A stretch of 64,000 bases of DNA from Halobacteriovoraceae bacterium (GCA_020635115.1 JACKAK010000004.1:248001-312000), one strand, 5' to 3'. Shown: positions 1 to 9,759, counted from the first letter of the stretch. The notes: generated from the sequence alone by a model not told the origin. Translations and numbers: made by a program.

Positions 1-738
1 ATCAAAGTGAACGAAGTGACCAGCATCTTCTACTGTTACAGTTTTAAAATCTCCTGCTTCAGCATCTTTTGTAAGTATGTTGAATGGGAGAAGTTTATCT
101 TCAAATCCTAAAATAAATAATTTATTAAGTTTCACGTTTTTAATCCCTGCTAATAATGATTCCTTTGTGGCGGATTCGCTTCGAGCAGCAAGGTATGATT
201 TTGCACAGACCGAATCATCTAGGATCATATTCTTACCAGAAATTACGTTTGAATTTGTAAAATAGAGGTCTCCATAAAAGGCGAACCATTCTTTATAGAT
301 TTCATCAATTGGATCATTCTTGAATTTTTCATTTATGATTATACTTTCAGGATTTTGGATTTGATTAAAGCCAACACTTGCAGCATCAAAAACACTCTCG
401 GAAAATGGTGCCGCAATACAAATCAATGACTGAACTAAATTTGGGAATTGAACTACTAAATCCGTTGCGATTATTCCTCCAAACGAATGGCCAACAATGA
501 TTGGGTTTTCAATCTTTTCGATTTCTTCTTTTAATTCTTTTAATTGGGTCGCATAACTAAAATCTTGGTCACTACTTTTTTGTCCATCTGTACCGCTGGG
601 ATAGTAGTAATACACATTCACAGTATCTAGGAATTCAGTAATTTGATTGAATGATATAGGCCCAAGCCCCGGCCCTCCGGGGACAAAGACAATATTTTTT
701 GTGCTGTTAGATTCTTTTATAAGTTTAATCGTTGCCAT
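1..738 (-). CDS. alpha/beta hydrolase, 3' end cut by window edge
   Basis: Reading the complement from the ATG at 736-738 gives about 246 residues without a stop before the window edge, so only the last few residues are missing. An early VPGGPGLGP stretch (oxyanion-loop region), the nucleophile elbow GHSFGG and a C-terminal GHFVHFD with the expected catalytic His identify an alpha/beta hydrolase fold enzyme. Its substrate cannot be told. The start overlaps the stop of the upstream sigma-54 regulator by one base (TAATG), so it is the last gene of the solute-binding protein, kinase, regulator operon and is probably translationally coupled. No signal peptide is seen, so it is likely cytoplasmic. 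Confidence 0.85.
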   Translation of the reverse strand, partial: MATIKLIKESNSTKNIVFVPGGPGLGPISFNQITEFLDTVNVYYYYPSGTDGQKSSDQDFSYATQLKELKEEIEKIENPIIVGHSFGGIIATDLVVQFPNLVQSLICIAAPFSESVFDAASVGFNQIQNPESIIINEKFKNDPIDEIYKEWFAFYGDLYFTNSNVISGKNMILDDSVCAKSYLAARSESATKESLLAGIKNVKLNKLFILGFEDKLLPFNILTKDAEAGDFKTVTVEDAGHFVHFD

Positions 739-2093
739 TATATTCCCTCGATTAAGACTGCTGTAGGCCTTCCAGCTCCACGAGATTCAATTATTTCTCT
801 GAGCTTGTACTTATTGATATGCCTATGCAATGTTGTCTTATGCATTTCCAAAAGCGATGCGGCTAAAGTTCTATTCCATTTAGCTCTTTGTAAAGCATCA
901 ATGATTTGCTCAGGCCCATAATCTTTTGTTTCATTCGCAGGTGATACTTTTACGTCCTTAGCATTAAGTGCCTCAATCGCTGATCTGTGATCAAGGCATT
1001 TTCTTTTTGAGAAAACTACAATGCGTTGAATGACATTTGATAATTCTCTTACATTTCCATCCCATTTATGACCTTTTAAAACTTCAAGACCAGATTCTTC
1101 AATTCTAAAATATTCTCCATTGTTGAAGTCTTGGATAAACATTCTTGAATAGAATTCTATATCTTCAGGTCGTTCTCTTAATGCTGGAATCCTGAATGTG
1201 AAAGCATTTAATCGTTGAAAAAGATCGAGTCTGAATTGCTCATCAGAGATCATTTTATCCAAATCGCGATGTGTAGCTGCAATAAAGCGTAAATTAATTT
1301 TTTTAGGACTTAATCCTCCCACTGGTAAAACTTCTTTTTCTTGTATAACCCTTAGAAGTTTTGCCTGAATAGCGGCACTACAGTCTCCAATTTCATCTAA
1401 AAAGAACACTCCGTTATGAGCTTGTTCGAGTAAACCAGCTTTATCTGAAATTGCTCCCGTAAAGGAACCTTTTTTATGTCCAAATAACTCGCTCTCTGCC
1501 GTTTCTCTAGGAATGCTGGCCATATTGGCAGCAATTAGTTTTTGCCCAAGTCGTGATCCAATGTATTTTGCTAAGAACTCTTTACCAGTTCCAGATTCGC
1601 CTAGAATAAGGATGGGCGCAGCGCTGTTCGCCATTAAAACTTGATCCACTTTTAGAAGAAGGTTTTTCATTAGTGGTGATTGGGTTTTAAACTCAAAGTT
1701 TGAATTCCTATTGAGGGCAGATTTTCTCGCTAGAATACTGGCAACTGCTTGCCTAATTGAAGATTCAGAATCCTCATCTTTTGTGATGAAATCAACTAGA
1801 TGCCTTCTTGTCGCTTCTACTACTCGTTTTGTATTTTGATCACTACTTAACACAATGATGGAGGTAAGTGGTTTTTCGTCTTGTATAAAATCAATGAGTG
1901 AAATTCCGTCTAGAGCTTGGCCTTCAAAATTTAGGTCAATGATCGCAGCAATAAAGTCATTAGTTTTGACTAGCGATTTAGCCTCATCAACAGATGATGC
2001 AATTTCAACATTGAACTCGTCTGATAATAGAAACTTATTGGTTTCTAAGATATCTCTATCGTCGTCTGCCAGTAGTATTGTCGGTTTACTCAT
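738..2093 (-). CDS. sigma-54-dependent response regulator (NtrC family)
   Basis: The 451-residue protein has the three NtrC-family parts. An N-terminal receiver starts ILLADDDRD and has a phospho-acceptor Asp in AAIIDLNF. A central AAA+ domain has Walker A GESGTGKE and Walker B GVFFLDEIGD. A C-terminal Fis-type helix-turn-helix lies around RTLAASLLEMHKTTLHRH. The sigma-54 contact loop reads GSFTGA rather than the canonical GAFTGA. It should activate sigma-54 promoters when phosphorylated by the kinase encoded just upstream; the two genes overlap by four bases (ATGA). A GGAG ribosome site precedes the ATG. The signal sensed is unknown but may be a ligand of the adjacent binding protein. Confidence 0.93.
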   Translation of the reverse strand: MSKPTILLADDDRDILETNKFLLSDEFNVEIASSVDEAKSLVKTNDFIAAIIDLNFEGQALDGISLIDFIQDEKPLTSIIVLSSDQNTKRVVEATRRHLVDFITKDEDSESSIRQAVASILARKSALNRNSNFEFKTQSPLMKNLLLKVDQVLMANSAAPILILGESGTGKEFLAKYIGSRLGQKLIAANMASIPRETAESELFGHKKGSFTGAISDKAGLLEQAHNGVFFLDEIGDCSAAIQAKLLRVIQEKEVLPVGGLSPKKINLRFIAATHRDLDKMISDEQFRLDLFQRLNAFTFRIPALRERPEDIEFYSRMFIQDFNNGEYFRIEESGLEVLKGHKWDGNVRELSNVIQRIVVFSKRKCLDHRSAIEALNAKDVKVSPANETKDYGPEQIIDALQRAKWNRTLAASLLEMHKTTLHRHINKYKLREIIESRGAGRPTAVLIEGI

Positions 2094-3490
2094 ACCGAAG
2101 CTCCTTGTAACTGAATTTCAAAACACGCACCACCCATTAGTGACTGCTGATAAATTATTTTTCCACCATGTGAGCGAATTATATGATTAGCACTCGATAG
2201 GCCAATACCCATTCTATCTGCCTTGGTTGATTTTCCTCTACCTTGTAAATGCAAGGAAGCGTCTTCTTGTTTAAGGCCTCTTCCATCATCACTTACTTTG
2301 ATGCTTACAATTTTTTCAAAACTTGTGACATCAATAATAACTTCATTGTTTGCCGATTCAATTGCATTAGAAACTAAATTGCTGACGGCTCGACCAAGCA
2401 TGACCGGATCATGTGGGATAAGGATATTCTTTTGAGCGATATTTGTTTTTACCTGTATATTGGGTCTGTCAAAAAGTGAGACTTGTGCATCATTTGCAGC
2501 CTTAACGACGGAATCAACTATGTCATTCTCTTTTAATGTTACATCAAGGGCCAGATTTGATCTTGCTGCTTTAACTTGTTTTAGGACTTGTTCGGCAAGT
2601 TCAACGATCCTCGTTAATGCCTTTTCCTTATCTTCAGATGTTGCACGCTCATGATTGAAAATCTTTATGTGATTACGAAGTGCAGTTACAGGAACATGTA
2701 GATCGTGGATCAGGTTCTTATAGGCTGTAGTCGCAAGTTCCTTTGCCTTACTTTTTGCAAGTTCTTCATTTGCGGAATTTAGACCTTCAAAAGTTTCGAT
2801 AAAAGCAAATCGGATATTTTCAATTTCTTTAATGTTAGAATATTCAAAGCGACTTTCTTCAATGTGAGACTTCATTTCTCTTATGAAATTTTCTAGATTA
2901 TTTAGAGGCAAAAGACTTTCTTTTGAAATTGAGATTACTTTTGATATTAGCCAATTCAATGCTAAAAAAGAGAAAACGAATACAGCAAGTGAAATTCCAA
3001 TCGCGACATATAGGATGGAATTTAGATTTAAGTATGCAATCAGTTTTGCACCATTTGCATCAGGGCCATTTATTCGACTTACATTTGTCATGCTAATCAA
3101 TTTTCCGTTGTTTAGCTTTAGATCAAGTATATTGATGTCTTTCAATTGCTCCTTAAGCTCAGTTCCTATTCGAGAAGAATCAAGTGATGATCCAATAATT
3201 TCATTATTTTTCGAGATGACCTCAATGGCAGAGCCGTGCTTGATTGAAACGGCCTTTAAAAAACGTTGAATTTCAGGGCCATCTTGAGTTTCAAGCAAAG
3301 TTGAAATATGTGGAGCAATAGATTCAATAAAACTCTTATCGGAGTCTGCATATTGAATAAAGATAATGGACGCAGTGATAATGGCACTTAATGCTGCGAT
3401 CACAATTGGCAAAGCAATTTGATAAGGTACCATCTTTCTTTCAATATATTTTTTGAAGGAGATTATCTCTTGGCGGTTTTTGTTATCCAC
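2090..3490 (-). CDS. membrane sensor histidine kinase
   Basis: This is a 466-residue two-component kinase. A hydrophobic segment near residues 25-45 and another near 160-185 bracket an approximately 110-residue extracytoplasmic sensor region. The phospho-acceptor helix contains HDLHVPVTALRNH, followed by an N-box (LVSNAIESANN), a G1 box (VSDDGRGL) and a G2 region (GIGLSSANHIIRSHGG). I choose the GTG at 3488-3490 because it follows an AAGGAGG sequence at six-base spacing; a longer reading from 3511 has no such site. It overlaps the binding-protein gene by 28 bases and the regulator by four, so the three are one signalling unit. The membrane topology suggests it reads out the periplasmic binding protein. 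Confidence 0.9.
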   Translation of the reverse strand: MDNKNRQEIISFKKYIERKMVPYQIALPIVIAALSAIITASIIFIQYADSDKSFIESIAPHISTLLETQDGPEIQRFLKAVSIKHGSAIEVISKNNEIIGSSLDSSRIGTELKEQLKDINILDLKLNNGKLISMTNVSRINGPDANGAKLIAYLNLNSILYVAIGISLAVFVFSFLALNWLISKVISISKESLLPLNNLENFIREMKSHIEESRFEYSNIKEIENIRFAFIETFEGLNSANEELAKSKAKELATTAYKNLIHDLHVPVTALRNHIKIFNHERATSEDKEKALTRIVELAEQVLKQVKAARSNLALDVTLKENDIVDSVVKAANDAQVSLFDRPNIQVKTNIAQKNILIPHDPVMLGRAVSNLVSNAIESANNEVIIDVTSFEKIVSIKVSDDGRGLKQEDASLHLQGRGKSTKADRMGIGLSSANHIIRSHGGKIIYQQSLMGGACFEIQLQGASV

Positions 3491-5034
3491 TCGGAGCCTC
3501 CTTTTAAGCAATTAGAATTAAAATTTACTTTTCTGTAATCTGTATATGCGACTGCAAGCAAGTTCGGTTTAAAACCTTCTACGCAGCGATGAACCCAATA
3601 GTGAGCACGGGAATGGAATAAATTAACAGAAAGTGTTTGCTCATCAATAAGATCAGCAAGTTTTTTCTGGATTTTCTGTCTTTCAATTCGATCTTTAGTG
3701 TCTCTACTTTTTACAATCAATTTGTCGATAACGGGGTTATTCAATCCACTAAAGTTATCAGGATTAGAAGATTCAAAATTATTTAGTAAAAACTCTGAGT
3801 CTGGATAATCAACAATCATGGAAACAAGAAATGCTTGCAGCTTCTTTTGGGAATAATCGGCGATCATTTTATCCCAATTGATAGCATTAACTTTTATATT
3901 CCAGCCTTTTGAAGATAGCTCATCTTCAAAGAACTCTGCCATTTCATTTGATCTTGCTAACTCCGCAGGGATGGAAATAGTAATTTGATCCTTTGGTGGA
4001 TTTGCTAAACCGATATTTTTTTTCGAGCCGTTTTTCTTATGGCCCGGAAATGAAGGAGGAATATAACCAAAAGCTGGCTTTGCATCGGGATAAAATAACT
4101 TTCTAAATTTTTCTTTATCAATACTCTTCTCAAAAAGTTTTCTGACTTCGAGATCGTTAAAGGGCATTATTCTTGTATTAAGACCAATAATCCAAGTGTC
4201 TGCTACAACAGAACTAAAATCTTGCCCAATTTTAAATACCTCTTCACTCCCATTCATTGGCCAACTTGAAAGATCGTGGATTTCTCCTAGCATCGCTTTA
4301 TCCATTGCTTTTGCTTGATCAATTGACATTAGCTGCATTTCTGAAATCTTTGGCATCATTCCATGGTATTGAGAGTGGCGAGCAAGATGTATTGAGTCGT
4401 TTTCAATTCCAACTATTTTAAAAGGCCCAGAGCCTATTGGCTTTTTGAAAAAGTCTTTATCTTCTAGATTCTTTGAAGGGAGAATTTTTGCAGTCCCACC
4501 AGCAAGGACATAAAGGATAGGAGGAAATGGCTTTTCAAGGTGAATCTCAATTGTATGTTCATCAATTGATCTTAAACCTTCAACCTTGCTGACAAGACCT
4601 TGATGATATTCTTTTGCTCCTTTAATAACATCATAGAATTTATAAACCACACTATCTTTACTCACATTACGAGTAAGAGATATGACAACGTCGTTAGCCG
4701 TTACGGTTTCACCGTTATGGAATTTTGCATTTGGATCAAGTTTGAAAGTTAGCATGAGTCCGTCTTTGCTTGTAGACCAAGACTTTGCAAGTCCTGCTTG
4801 AACACCATAATCATCTGTAAATCTTAGAAGTCCTTCATAAACTAATTCAGAAAAAATTAGAGATGCTCCATCATTCATTTTGATTGGATCATAAGAAACT
4901 GGCATCGAGTAAATTGCTTTCACAAAGATCGGCTGATCAATTTGCTCGATAAAATTTTTGGACTGTGAATCTTTTACTTTCGTGATTCCCAATCCCAAAA
5001 TAGCTATGATAGTTAATCCAAAAACGAATTTCAT
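3463..5034 (-). CDS. family 5 extracellular solute-binding protein (peptide/nickel type)
   Basis: The 523-residue protein resembles SBP_bac_5 proteins such as OppA/DppA. Characteristic stretches are MPVSYDPIKMNDG, VYEGLLRF, a FKLDPNAKFHNG strand and the NDVVISL segment. The N-terminus MKFVFGLTIIAILGLG is a signal peptide or anchor. A longer frame upstream (to 5115) is rejected because a GAGG ribosome site sits before the ATG at 5032-5034. No ABC permease or ATPase genes accompany it. Instead it overlaps a sensor kinase gene, which suggests a role in ligand sensing rather than, or as well as, transport. The ligand is unknown. Confidence 0.88.
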   Translation of the reverse strand: MKFVFGLTIIAILGLGITKVKDSQSKNFIEQIDQPIFVKAIYSMPVSYDPIKMNDGASLIFSELVYEGLLRFTDDYGVQAGLAKSWSTSKDGLMLTFKLDPNAKFHNGETVTANDVVISLTRNVSKDSVVYKFYDVIKGAKEYHQGLVSKVEGLRSIDEHTIEIHLEKPFPPILYVLAGGTAKILPSKNLEDKDFFKKPIGSGPFKIVGIENDSIHLARHSQYHGMMPKISEMQLMSIDQAKAMDKAMLGEIHDLSSWPMNGSEEVFKIGQDFSSVVADTWIIGLNTRIMPFNDLEVRKLFEKSIDKEKFRKLFYPDAKPAFGYIPPSFPGHKKNGSKKNIGLANPPKDQITISIPAELARSNEMAEFFEDELSSKGWNIKVNAINWDKMIADYSQKKLQAFLVSMIVDYPDSEFLLNNFESSNPDNFSGLNNPVIDKLIVKSRDTKDRIERQKIQKKLADLIDEQTLSVNLFHSRAHYWVHRCVEGFKPNLLAVAYTDYRKVNFNSNCLKGGSEWITKTAKR

Positions 5035-5551
5035 TCGTACCTCAAAAAAGCAAACACCCCATGTGTTTAATTTAAGCATTGGCAAATATCGGGCCAATTG
5101 CTCCAATGACGCCAACCGTTGTATAAACTCTTTTTAAGTGAGTTTGGCAAAACCACTCTGTAATAATTACTTGAATCTAGAGATGCGATTGTCTTTTTAA
5201 ATGGATTTTGAATCCAGAATGCACCACCAGTGATTGGAAATGGTAGCAAAAAGAATAGCAACTCCGTGCTACTGAAATAGTAGCGCTACTATTTCCGCTA
5301 CTATTTTGATCATCAGACTTAATTCAAAATCACCCTTAATTTTCCATTTTTAGGAGCAAAATAAAGATTTCTTAACTGAGGTTGGCCTTGGCATCCAAAA
5401 TGTAATGTCATTTCCGAAGTATATGACTTGAAGAGTAAATAAATTTCGATTTTCCATGTCATATTTAGTGGTAATAGCTTGTCAGAAGCGGTCTCAAATG
5501 GTCTAATTTTTATGTAATTCTGACAATTTATCCATATTGAGGAGATCGCCT
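5035..5551. other. 517-base non-coding stretch at the left edge of the defence island
   Basis: No full gene is supported here. On the minus strand, a frame starting at 5313 reads MIKIVAEIVALLFQ then stops. A different frame from about 5260 continues LLFFLLPFPITGGAFW and later NPFKKTIASL. Together these resemble the 52-residue peptide encoded at 17483-17641, so this may be a frameshifted relative of that gene. Between about 5311 and 5530 I see no convincing gene. A minus-strand frame of 47 codons ends near 5319, but I cannot support it as coding. Confidence 0.45.
5268..5302. repeat. 22-bp perfect palindrome with repeated GCTACT units
   Basis: Positions 5274-5295 form a perfect palindrome, GAAATAGTAGC followed by its reverse complement. 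GCTACT occurs at 5268, 5285 and 5297. The part 5285-5302 is repeated with one mismatch at 17616-17633, on the far side of the restriction and TIR-caspase genes. It could be a recombinase site, an operator, or the trace of a duplicated small gene; the sequence alone does not decide. Confidence 0.55.
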
Positions 5552-5746
5552 GTGACTGAGACAGAGAGATGGTTGTCTGTTGAAGAAATCGCTGCACATT
5601 TGGGGGTTTCAAAAGAGACTATTTATCGTTGGTTGGAAAAGAAGGAAGAGAAACGCCGAATTCCTGCCAATAGAATTGGGAGACTTTGGAAGTTTAAAGC
5701 TTCTGAAGTTGATGAATGGATGAAGTCCGGCGGAGCTGAGGAATAA
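5552..5746 (+). CDS. small excisionase/MerR-type helix-turn-helix protein
   Basis: This 64-residue DNA-binding protein carries the compact winged-helix pattern of excisionase-family proteins: WLSVEEIAAHLGVSKETIYRW, then a basic wing ending WKFKASEVDEWM. I place the start at the GTG at 5552, seven bases after GAGGAG; a TTG at 5537 would give five more residues but has no ribosome site. It lies 40 bases before hsdM in the same direction. Small HTH genes of this kind are common ahead of type I restriction operons, where a regulatory role is likely but not shown here. Confidence 0.8.
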   Translation: MTETERWLSVEEIAAHLGVSKETIYRWLEKKEEKRRIPANRIGRLWKFKASEVDEWMKSGGAEE

Positions 5747-5786
5747 TTTAGAAGTGTTTTAATTTAGATTTTTTAAAGGATTAGGT

Positions 5787-8534
5787 ATGAATAAGCAGCA
5801 ACTTGCTTCAAAGATATGGGAAACCGCAAATCAAATGCGATCAAAGATTGAAGCAAATGAATACAAAGACTACATCTTAGGTTTTATTTTTTATAAATAC
5901 CTATCTGATAAAGAACTTCAGTTCTTAAAGAAAGAGGAATTTACCGATAAAGCGATTAAAGCTTTGAGTGAATCAAAAACGAAAGAAGTAAAATATATCA
6001 AAGAAAATCTTGGTTACTTTATTGCCCATGAAAATCTTTTCTCAACTTGGATTGAAAGCGGAAAAGATTTTGATGTTTCAAATGTTCGTGATGCTCTGTC
6101 TGCTTTTTCACGTTTAATTAACCCTGTTCATGAGAAATTATTCAAAGGAATTTTTGACACCTTACAAACAGGTCTAAGCAAGCTCGGTGATACTGCCCAA
6201 TCTCAAACTAAAGCAATCAGCGATTTAATCCAGTTAGTAAAAGATATTCCGATGAATGGGAAACAAGACTATGATGTTTTGGGATATATTTATGAATATT
6301 TGATTGGAATGTTTGCAGCTAATGCAGGTAAGAAAGCAGGAGAATTCTACACTCCACATGAAGTATCACTACTCATGTCTGAGATAGTTGCTGACCATAC
6401 AAAAAATAAAAAAGAAATTTCAATCTATGACCCTACTAGTGGTTCAGGCTCTCTCTTAATAAACATTGGTGCGAGCGTTGCAAAACACATTAAGAACGAA
6501 AACAATATCAAATATTATGCTCAGGAGTTAAAAGAAAATACTTATAACCTCACTCGTATGAATCTAGTCATGCGTGGGATTCTACCAGATAATATAGTTG
6601 CTCGTAGAGGCGATACTCTTGAGGAAGATTGGCCTTACTTTGATGAAAACGACAAAGTTAATAGCTACAAGCCACTTTACGTTGATGCTGTTGTTTCTAA
6701 CCCTCCATATTCACAAAAATGGGATTCTAAGGATAAGGACGAGGATATTCGCTATAAAGATTTTGGTTTGGCTCCTAAGACTAAAGCAGATTATGCATTT
6801 CTTCTACACGATCTGTACCACATTAAGCCTGACGGAATTATGGCAATCGTATTACCTCACGGCGTTTTATTTCGAGGTGGTGATGAGGGAAAAATTCGCA
6901 AGAATCTAATTGAGCGTAACCACGTTGATGCGGTAATTGGCCTTCCTGCCAACATCTTCTTTGGAACAGGGATTCCAACAATCATTATGGTTTTAAAACG
7001 TAAACGCACGAATGATGACATTTTGATCGTCGATGCCTCAAAAGGATTTATCAAAGTTGGGAAAAACAATAAGCTCAGGGCCTCCGATATTAAGAAAATT
7101 GTAGATGTTGTTACTCACAGAAAAACAGTCGATAAATTTTCAAGGTTAGTGCCATTAGATGAACTCAGGACAAATGAATACAATTTAAATATTCCTCGTT
7201 ATGTGGATTCATCTGAAAATCCTGAAACATGGGATATTTATTCTTCTATGTTTGGTGGGATTCCAGAGAAAGAATTGGCAGAATTAAATCAATTTTGGAC
7301 AGCGTTTCCGAAGCTAAAAGATTCACTTTTTTCAAAGATATCCTCTCAGTATTACGAACTAAAAACAAAAGAAGTAAAAAATGCTATTAAAGATCACGCC
7401 GAGATTAAAAAATTTGTAAATGATTTTAATTCATCATTTTCTACTTTTGGTGATTATTTAAAAAAGAAACTTTTAAGTAAAATTGATTCTGTGAATGTCT
7501 CAAAAATGGAAGCTGAACTTAGTGAAGAAATTTTTAGTCGTCTGAGCAGTATCCCTCTTATTGATAAATATAAAGCATATCAAATTCTTGATGACGCTTG
7601 GGTTAATGTTTCTGTTGATCTTGAAATTCTTCAAACAGAAGGATTTAAGGCCTCTAAAGTAGTTGACGCCAACATGGTACAAAAAAAGAAAGATGGGAAA
7701 ACCTTCGAAGTACAAGAAGGCTGGCTTGGACGAGTTATTCCATTTGATCTTGTTCAGGAAAAACTACTGACCACTGAACTTAACAGCTTAAAACAGAAAC
7801 AAGATAGACTTTTGGAAATTACATCTGACATTGTGGACGTAATCGATTCATTTTCTGAAGAGGAAAAAGAGTCACCAGCTCTCAATGAAGCAAAAGATGG
7901 TTTTGATTCAAAAGAATTAGCAAATGCTATAGATGATGCTTATTCAACAGACTCTGAAGAAATTAGCCTTTTGAATGAGTACCTTGTTCTTGAAGACAAA
8001 AAAGAAGCATTTATAAAGAAAAATACAAAAGTTTCATGGAATAAGATGAAAGCCAGTAAAGATGGGACTTACACAAAAAAAGTTGTTCAAAATTATATCA
8101 AAATATTAAAAGAATCAGTTAAATTTCAAGAAGATTCATTTGAGAGTAAACTTCTCTTAGTTGAAAAACTCCTTACCGAAGAAAAGACCTTAAAATCTCA
8201 AGTCAAGATGGAAGAAGCATCATTGCATGAGAAGACGAAAGTAACAATTGAGGGACTTACTGATAAGGAGGTTTATGAACTTCTTGAATCAAAGTGGATT
8301 ATACCATTAGTGACTTCGCTTAATGAGCTTCCAATTGGCATTGTAAATGATTTAACAAATCGCATTCAAAATCTATCAGCTAAATATAAGATCACTTACT
8401 CTCAAATTATGGGTCAAATACATGAGACAGAAGATGCTCTATCGTCTCTGATTGATGAACTTACTGGTAACGAGTTTGATGTAAAAGGGCTTCAAGAATT
8501 TAAAACTCTTCTTCAGGGTGAAAAGAATGACTAA
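5787..8534 (+). CDS. hsdM: type I restriction-modification DNA methyltransferase subunit, long form
   Basis: HsdM transfers a methyl group from S-adenosylmethionine to adenine at the sequence chosen by HsdS, and is needed for both modification and restriction. The N-terminal helical domain (MNKQQLASKIWETANQMR, then YILGFIFYKYLS) and the N6-adenine methyltransferase motifs I (YDPTSGSGSLLINIG, near residue 215) and IV (NPPYS, near 307) are clear. At 915 residues it is far longer than the usual ~520. The extra C-terminal ~400 residues are Lys/Glu-rich, predicted helical and partly coiled-coil. An AAGGATTAGGT sequence precedes the ATG. The 3' end overlaps hsdS by eight bases. Confidence 0.95.
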   Translation: MNKQQLASKIWETANQMRSKIEANEYKDYILGFIFYKYLSDKELQFLKKEEFTDKAIKALSESKTKEVKYIKENLGYFIAHENLFSTWIESGKDFDVSNVRDALSAFSRLINPVHEKLFKGIFDTLQTGLSKLGDTAQSQTKAISDLIQLVKDIPMNGKQDYDVLGYIYEYLIGMFAANAGKKAGEFYTPHEVSLLMSEIVADHTKNKKEISIYDPTSGSGSLLINIGASVAKHIKNENNIKYYAQELKENTYNLTRMNLVMRGILPDNIVARRGDTLEEDWPYFDENDKVNSYKPLYVDAVVSNPPYSQKWDSKDKDEDIRYKDFGLAPKTKADYAFLLHDLYHIKPDGIMAIVLPHGVLFRGGDEGKIRKNLIERNHVDAVIGLPANIFFGTGIPTIIMVLKRKRTNDDILIVDASKGFIKVGKNNKLRASDIKKIVDVVTHRKTVDKFSRLVPLDELRTNEYNLNIPRYVDSSENPETWDIYSSMFGGIPEKELAELNQFWTAFPKLKDSLFSKISSQYYELKTKEVKNAIKDHAEIKKFVNDFNSSFSTFGDYLKKKLLSKIDSVNVSKMEAELSEEIFSRLSSIPLIDKYKAYQILDDAWVNVSVDLEILQTEGFKASKVVDANMVQKKKDGKTFEVQEGWLGRVIPFDLVQEKLLTTELNSLKQKQDRLLEITSDIVDVIDSFSEEEKESPALNEAKDGFDSKELANAIDDAYSTDSEEISLLNEYLVLEDKKEAFIKKNTKVSWNKMKASKDGTYTKKVVQNYIKILKESVKFQEDSFESKLLLVEKLLTEEKTLKSQVKMEEASLHEKTKVTIEGLTDKEVYELLESKWIIPLVTSLNELPIGIVNDLTNRIQNLSAKYKITYSQIMGQIHETEDALSSLIDELTGNEFDVKGLQEFKTLLQGEKND

Positions 8535-9759
8535 AAATAATGTGCCTGAAGTTCGCAATAAAGAGTTCGTTGATTCATGGGAATTTAAGCACCTTTCAGG
8601 CGAAGTTGATTTTTATAGTGGTCTAACTTACTCACCACTTAATGTCGTAAAAGAAGGCGGAACTCTAGTGCTGCGATCTTCAAATGTTCAAGAAGGCGAA
8701 ATTTCTCTCAACGATAACGTCTTTGTTCGCTCTGATGTTGTTAATTCCTCTAACGTTGAAGTGGGAGATGTCATTGTGGTTGTGAGAAATGGGTCTCGAA
8801 ACCTTATTGGGAAGCATGCTCAAATCAAAGAAGATATGAGAGATACTGTTATTGGTGCTTTTATGGCGGGCCTACGTCCACGACAATCTTCTTTTATTAA
8901 TGCCCTGCTGGATACTCAACTTTTCTCTAAAGAAGTGGAAAAAAACTTAGGCGCTACTATCAACCAAATCACTTCAGGAATGTTTAAAGAAATGAAATTT
9001 ATGTTCCCAGTTGAGGGGGAGCAAAAAAAGGTTGGAATATTTTTTAAAAACATTGATCGTTTAATTTCTCAACACTCAAAGAAATACGAAAAGATGTTAA
9101 ATGTAAAAAAATCGATGCTTGAAAAAATGTTTCCTAAAGATGGAACGACTATACCTGAAATTCGTTTTAAGGGATTCTCCAAGGAATGGAAACTAAAATC
9201 TTTTAGTGAGATTTCCGAATCCTTTGGATATGGATTAAACGCTGCGGCTGTTAAGTATGATGGTGTTAATAAGTATATTAGGATTACAGATATTGACGAT
9301 GTTACTCGCAAATTTTTGGATAAAGATATCACATCTCCCAAGACAGATATGAGTAAGGCAAATGATTATATCTTAAGATCGGGAGACTTATTATTCGCAC
9401 GAACTGGTGCGAGCGTGGGAAAAACCTACCTTTACAGAAAAGAAGACGGATTAGTTTATTTTGCGGGATTCTTAATTCGAGCTAGGATCAAACCAGACTT
9501 TGATCCTGAGTTTGTATTTCAGAATACTTTAACAAATCGTTATTTAAATTATATACGAATAACATCACAGCGTTCTGGGCAGCCCGGAGTTAATGCACAA
9601 GAGTATTCTGAATTTTCGATTCTAACTCCTACACAAGACGAGCAAGAAAAAATCGGATGCTACTTTAAACACCTTGACGGTTTGATTTCTCTCCAAGCAG
9701 AAGAACTAGAAAAACTTAAAAACATTAAAAAGGCGATGCTTGAAAAGATGTTTGTATAA
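8527..9759 (+). CDS. hsdS: type I restriction-modification specificity subunit
   Basis: HsdS recognises the bipartite DNA target and bridges HsdM and HsdR. The 410-residue protein has the expected twofold layout. Two target-recognition domains (about residues 10-175 and 205-385) are each followed by a helical spacer, and both spacers end in a near-identical MLEKMF motif (KKSMLEKMFPK and KKAMLEKMFV). The first recognition domain includes GDVIVVVRNGSR, the second GDLLFARTGASVGK. I start at ATG 8527 rather than the GTG at 8518, because AGGGTG lies upstream at good spacing. The eight-base overlap with hsdM suggests translational coupling. The recognised sequence cannot be predicted from this alone. 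Confidence 0.95.
   Translation: MTKNNVPEVRNKEFVDSWEFKHLSGEVDFYSGLTYSPLNVVKEGGTLVLRSSNVQEGEISLNDNVFVRSDVVNSSNVEVGDVIVVVRNGSRNLIGKHAQIKEDMRDTVIGAFMAGLRPRQSSFINALLDTQLFSKEVEKNLGATINQITSGMFKEMKFMFPVEGEQKKVGIFFKNIDRLISQHSKKYEKMLNVKKSMLEKMFPKDGTTIPEIRFKGFSKEWKLKSFSEISESFGYGLNAAAVKYDGVNKYIRITDIDDVTRKFLDKDITSPKTDMSKANDYILRSGDLLFARTGASVGKTYLYRKEDGLVYFAGFLIRARIKPDFDPEFVFQNTLTNRYLNYIRITSQRSGQPGVNAQEYSEFSILTPTQDEQEKIGCYFKHLDGLISLQAEELEKLKNIKKAMLEKMFV

Noticed and set aside
77..265. Plus-strand 62-codon frame
   Set aside because: It lies opposite the alpha/beta hydrolase, whose motifs are convincing; this is a shadow frame.
5319..5612. Minus-strand frame of 97 codons opposite the excisionase-like gene
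   Set aside because: It runs through the start of a well-supported HTH gene on the other strand, has no ribosome site and no family resemblance.
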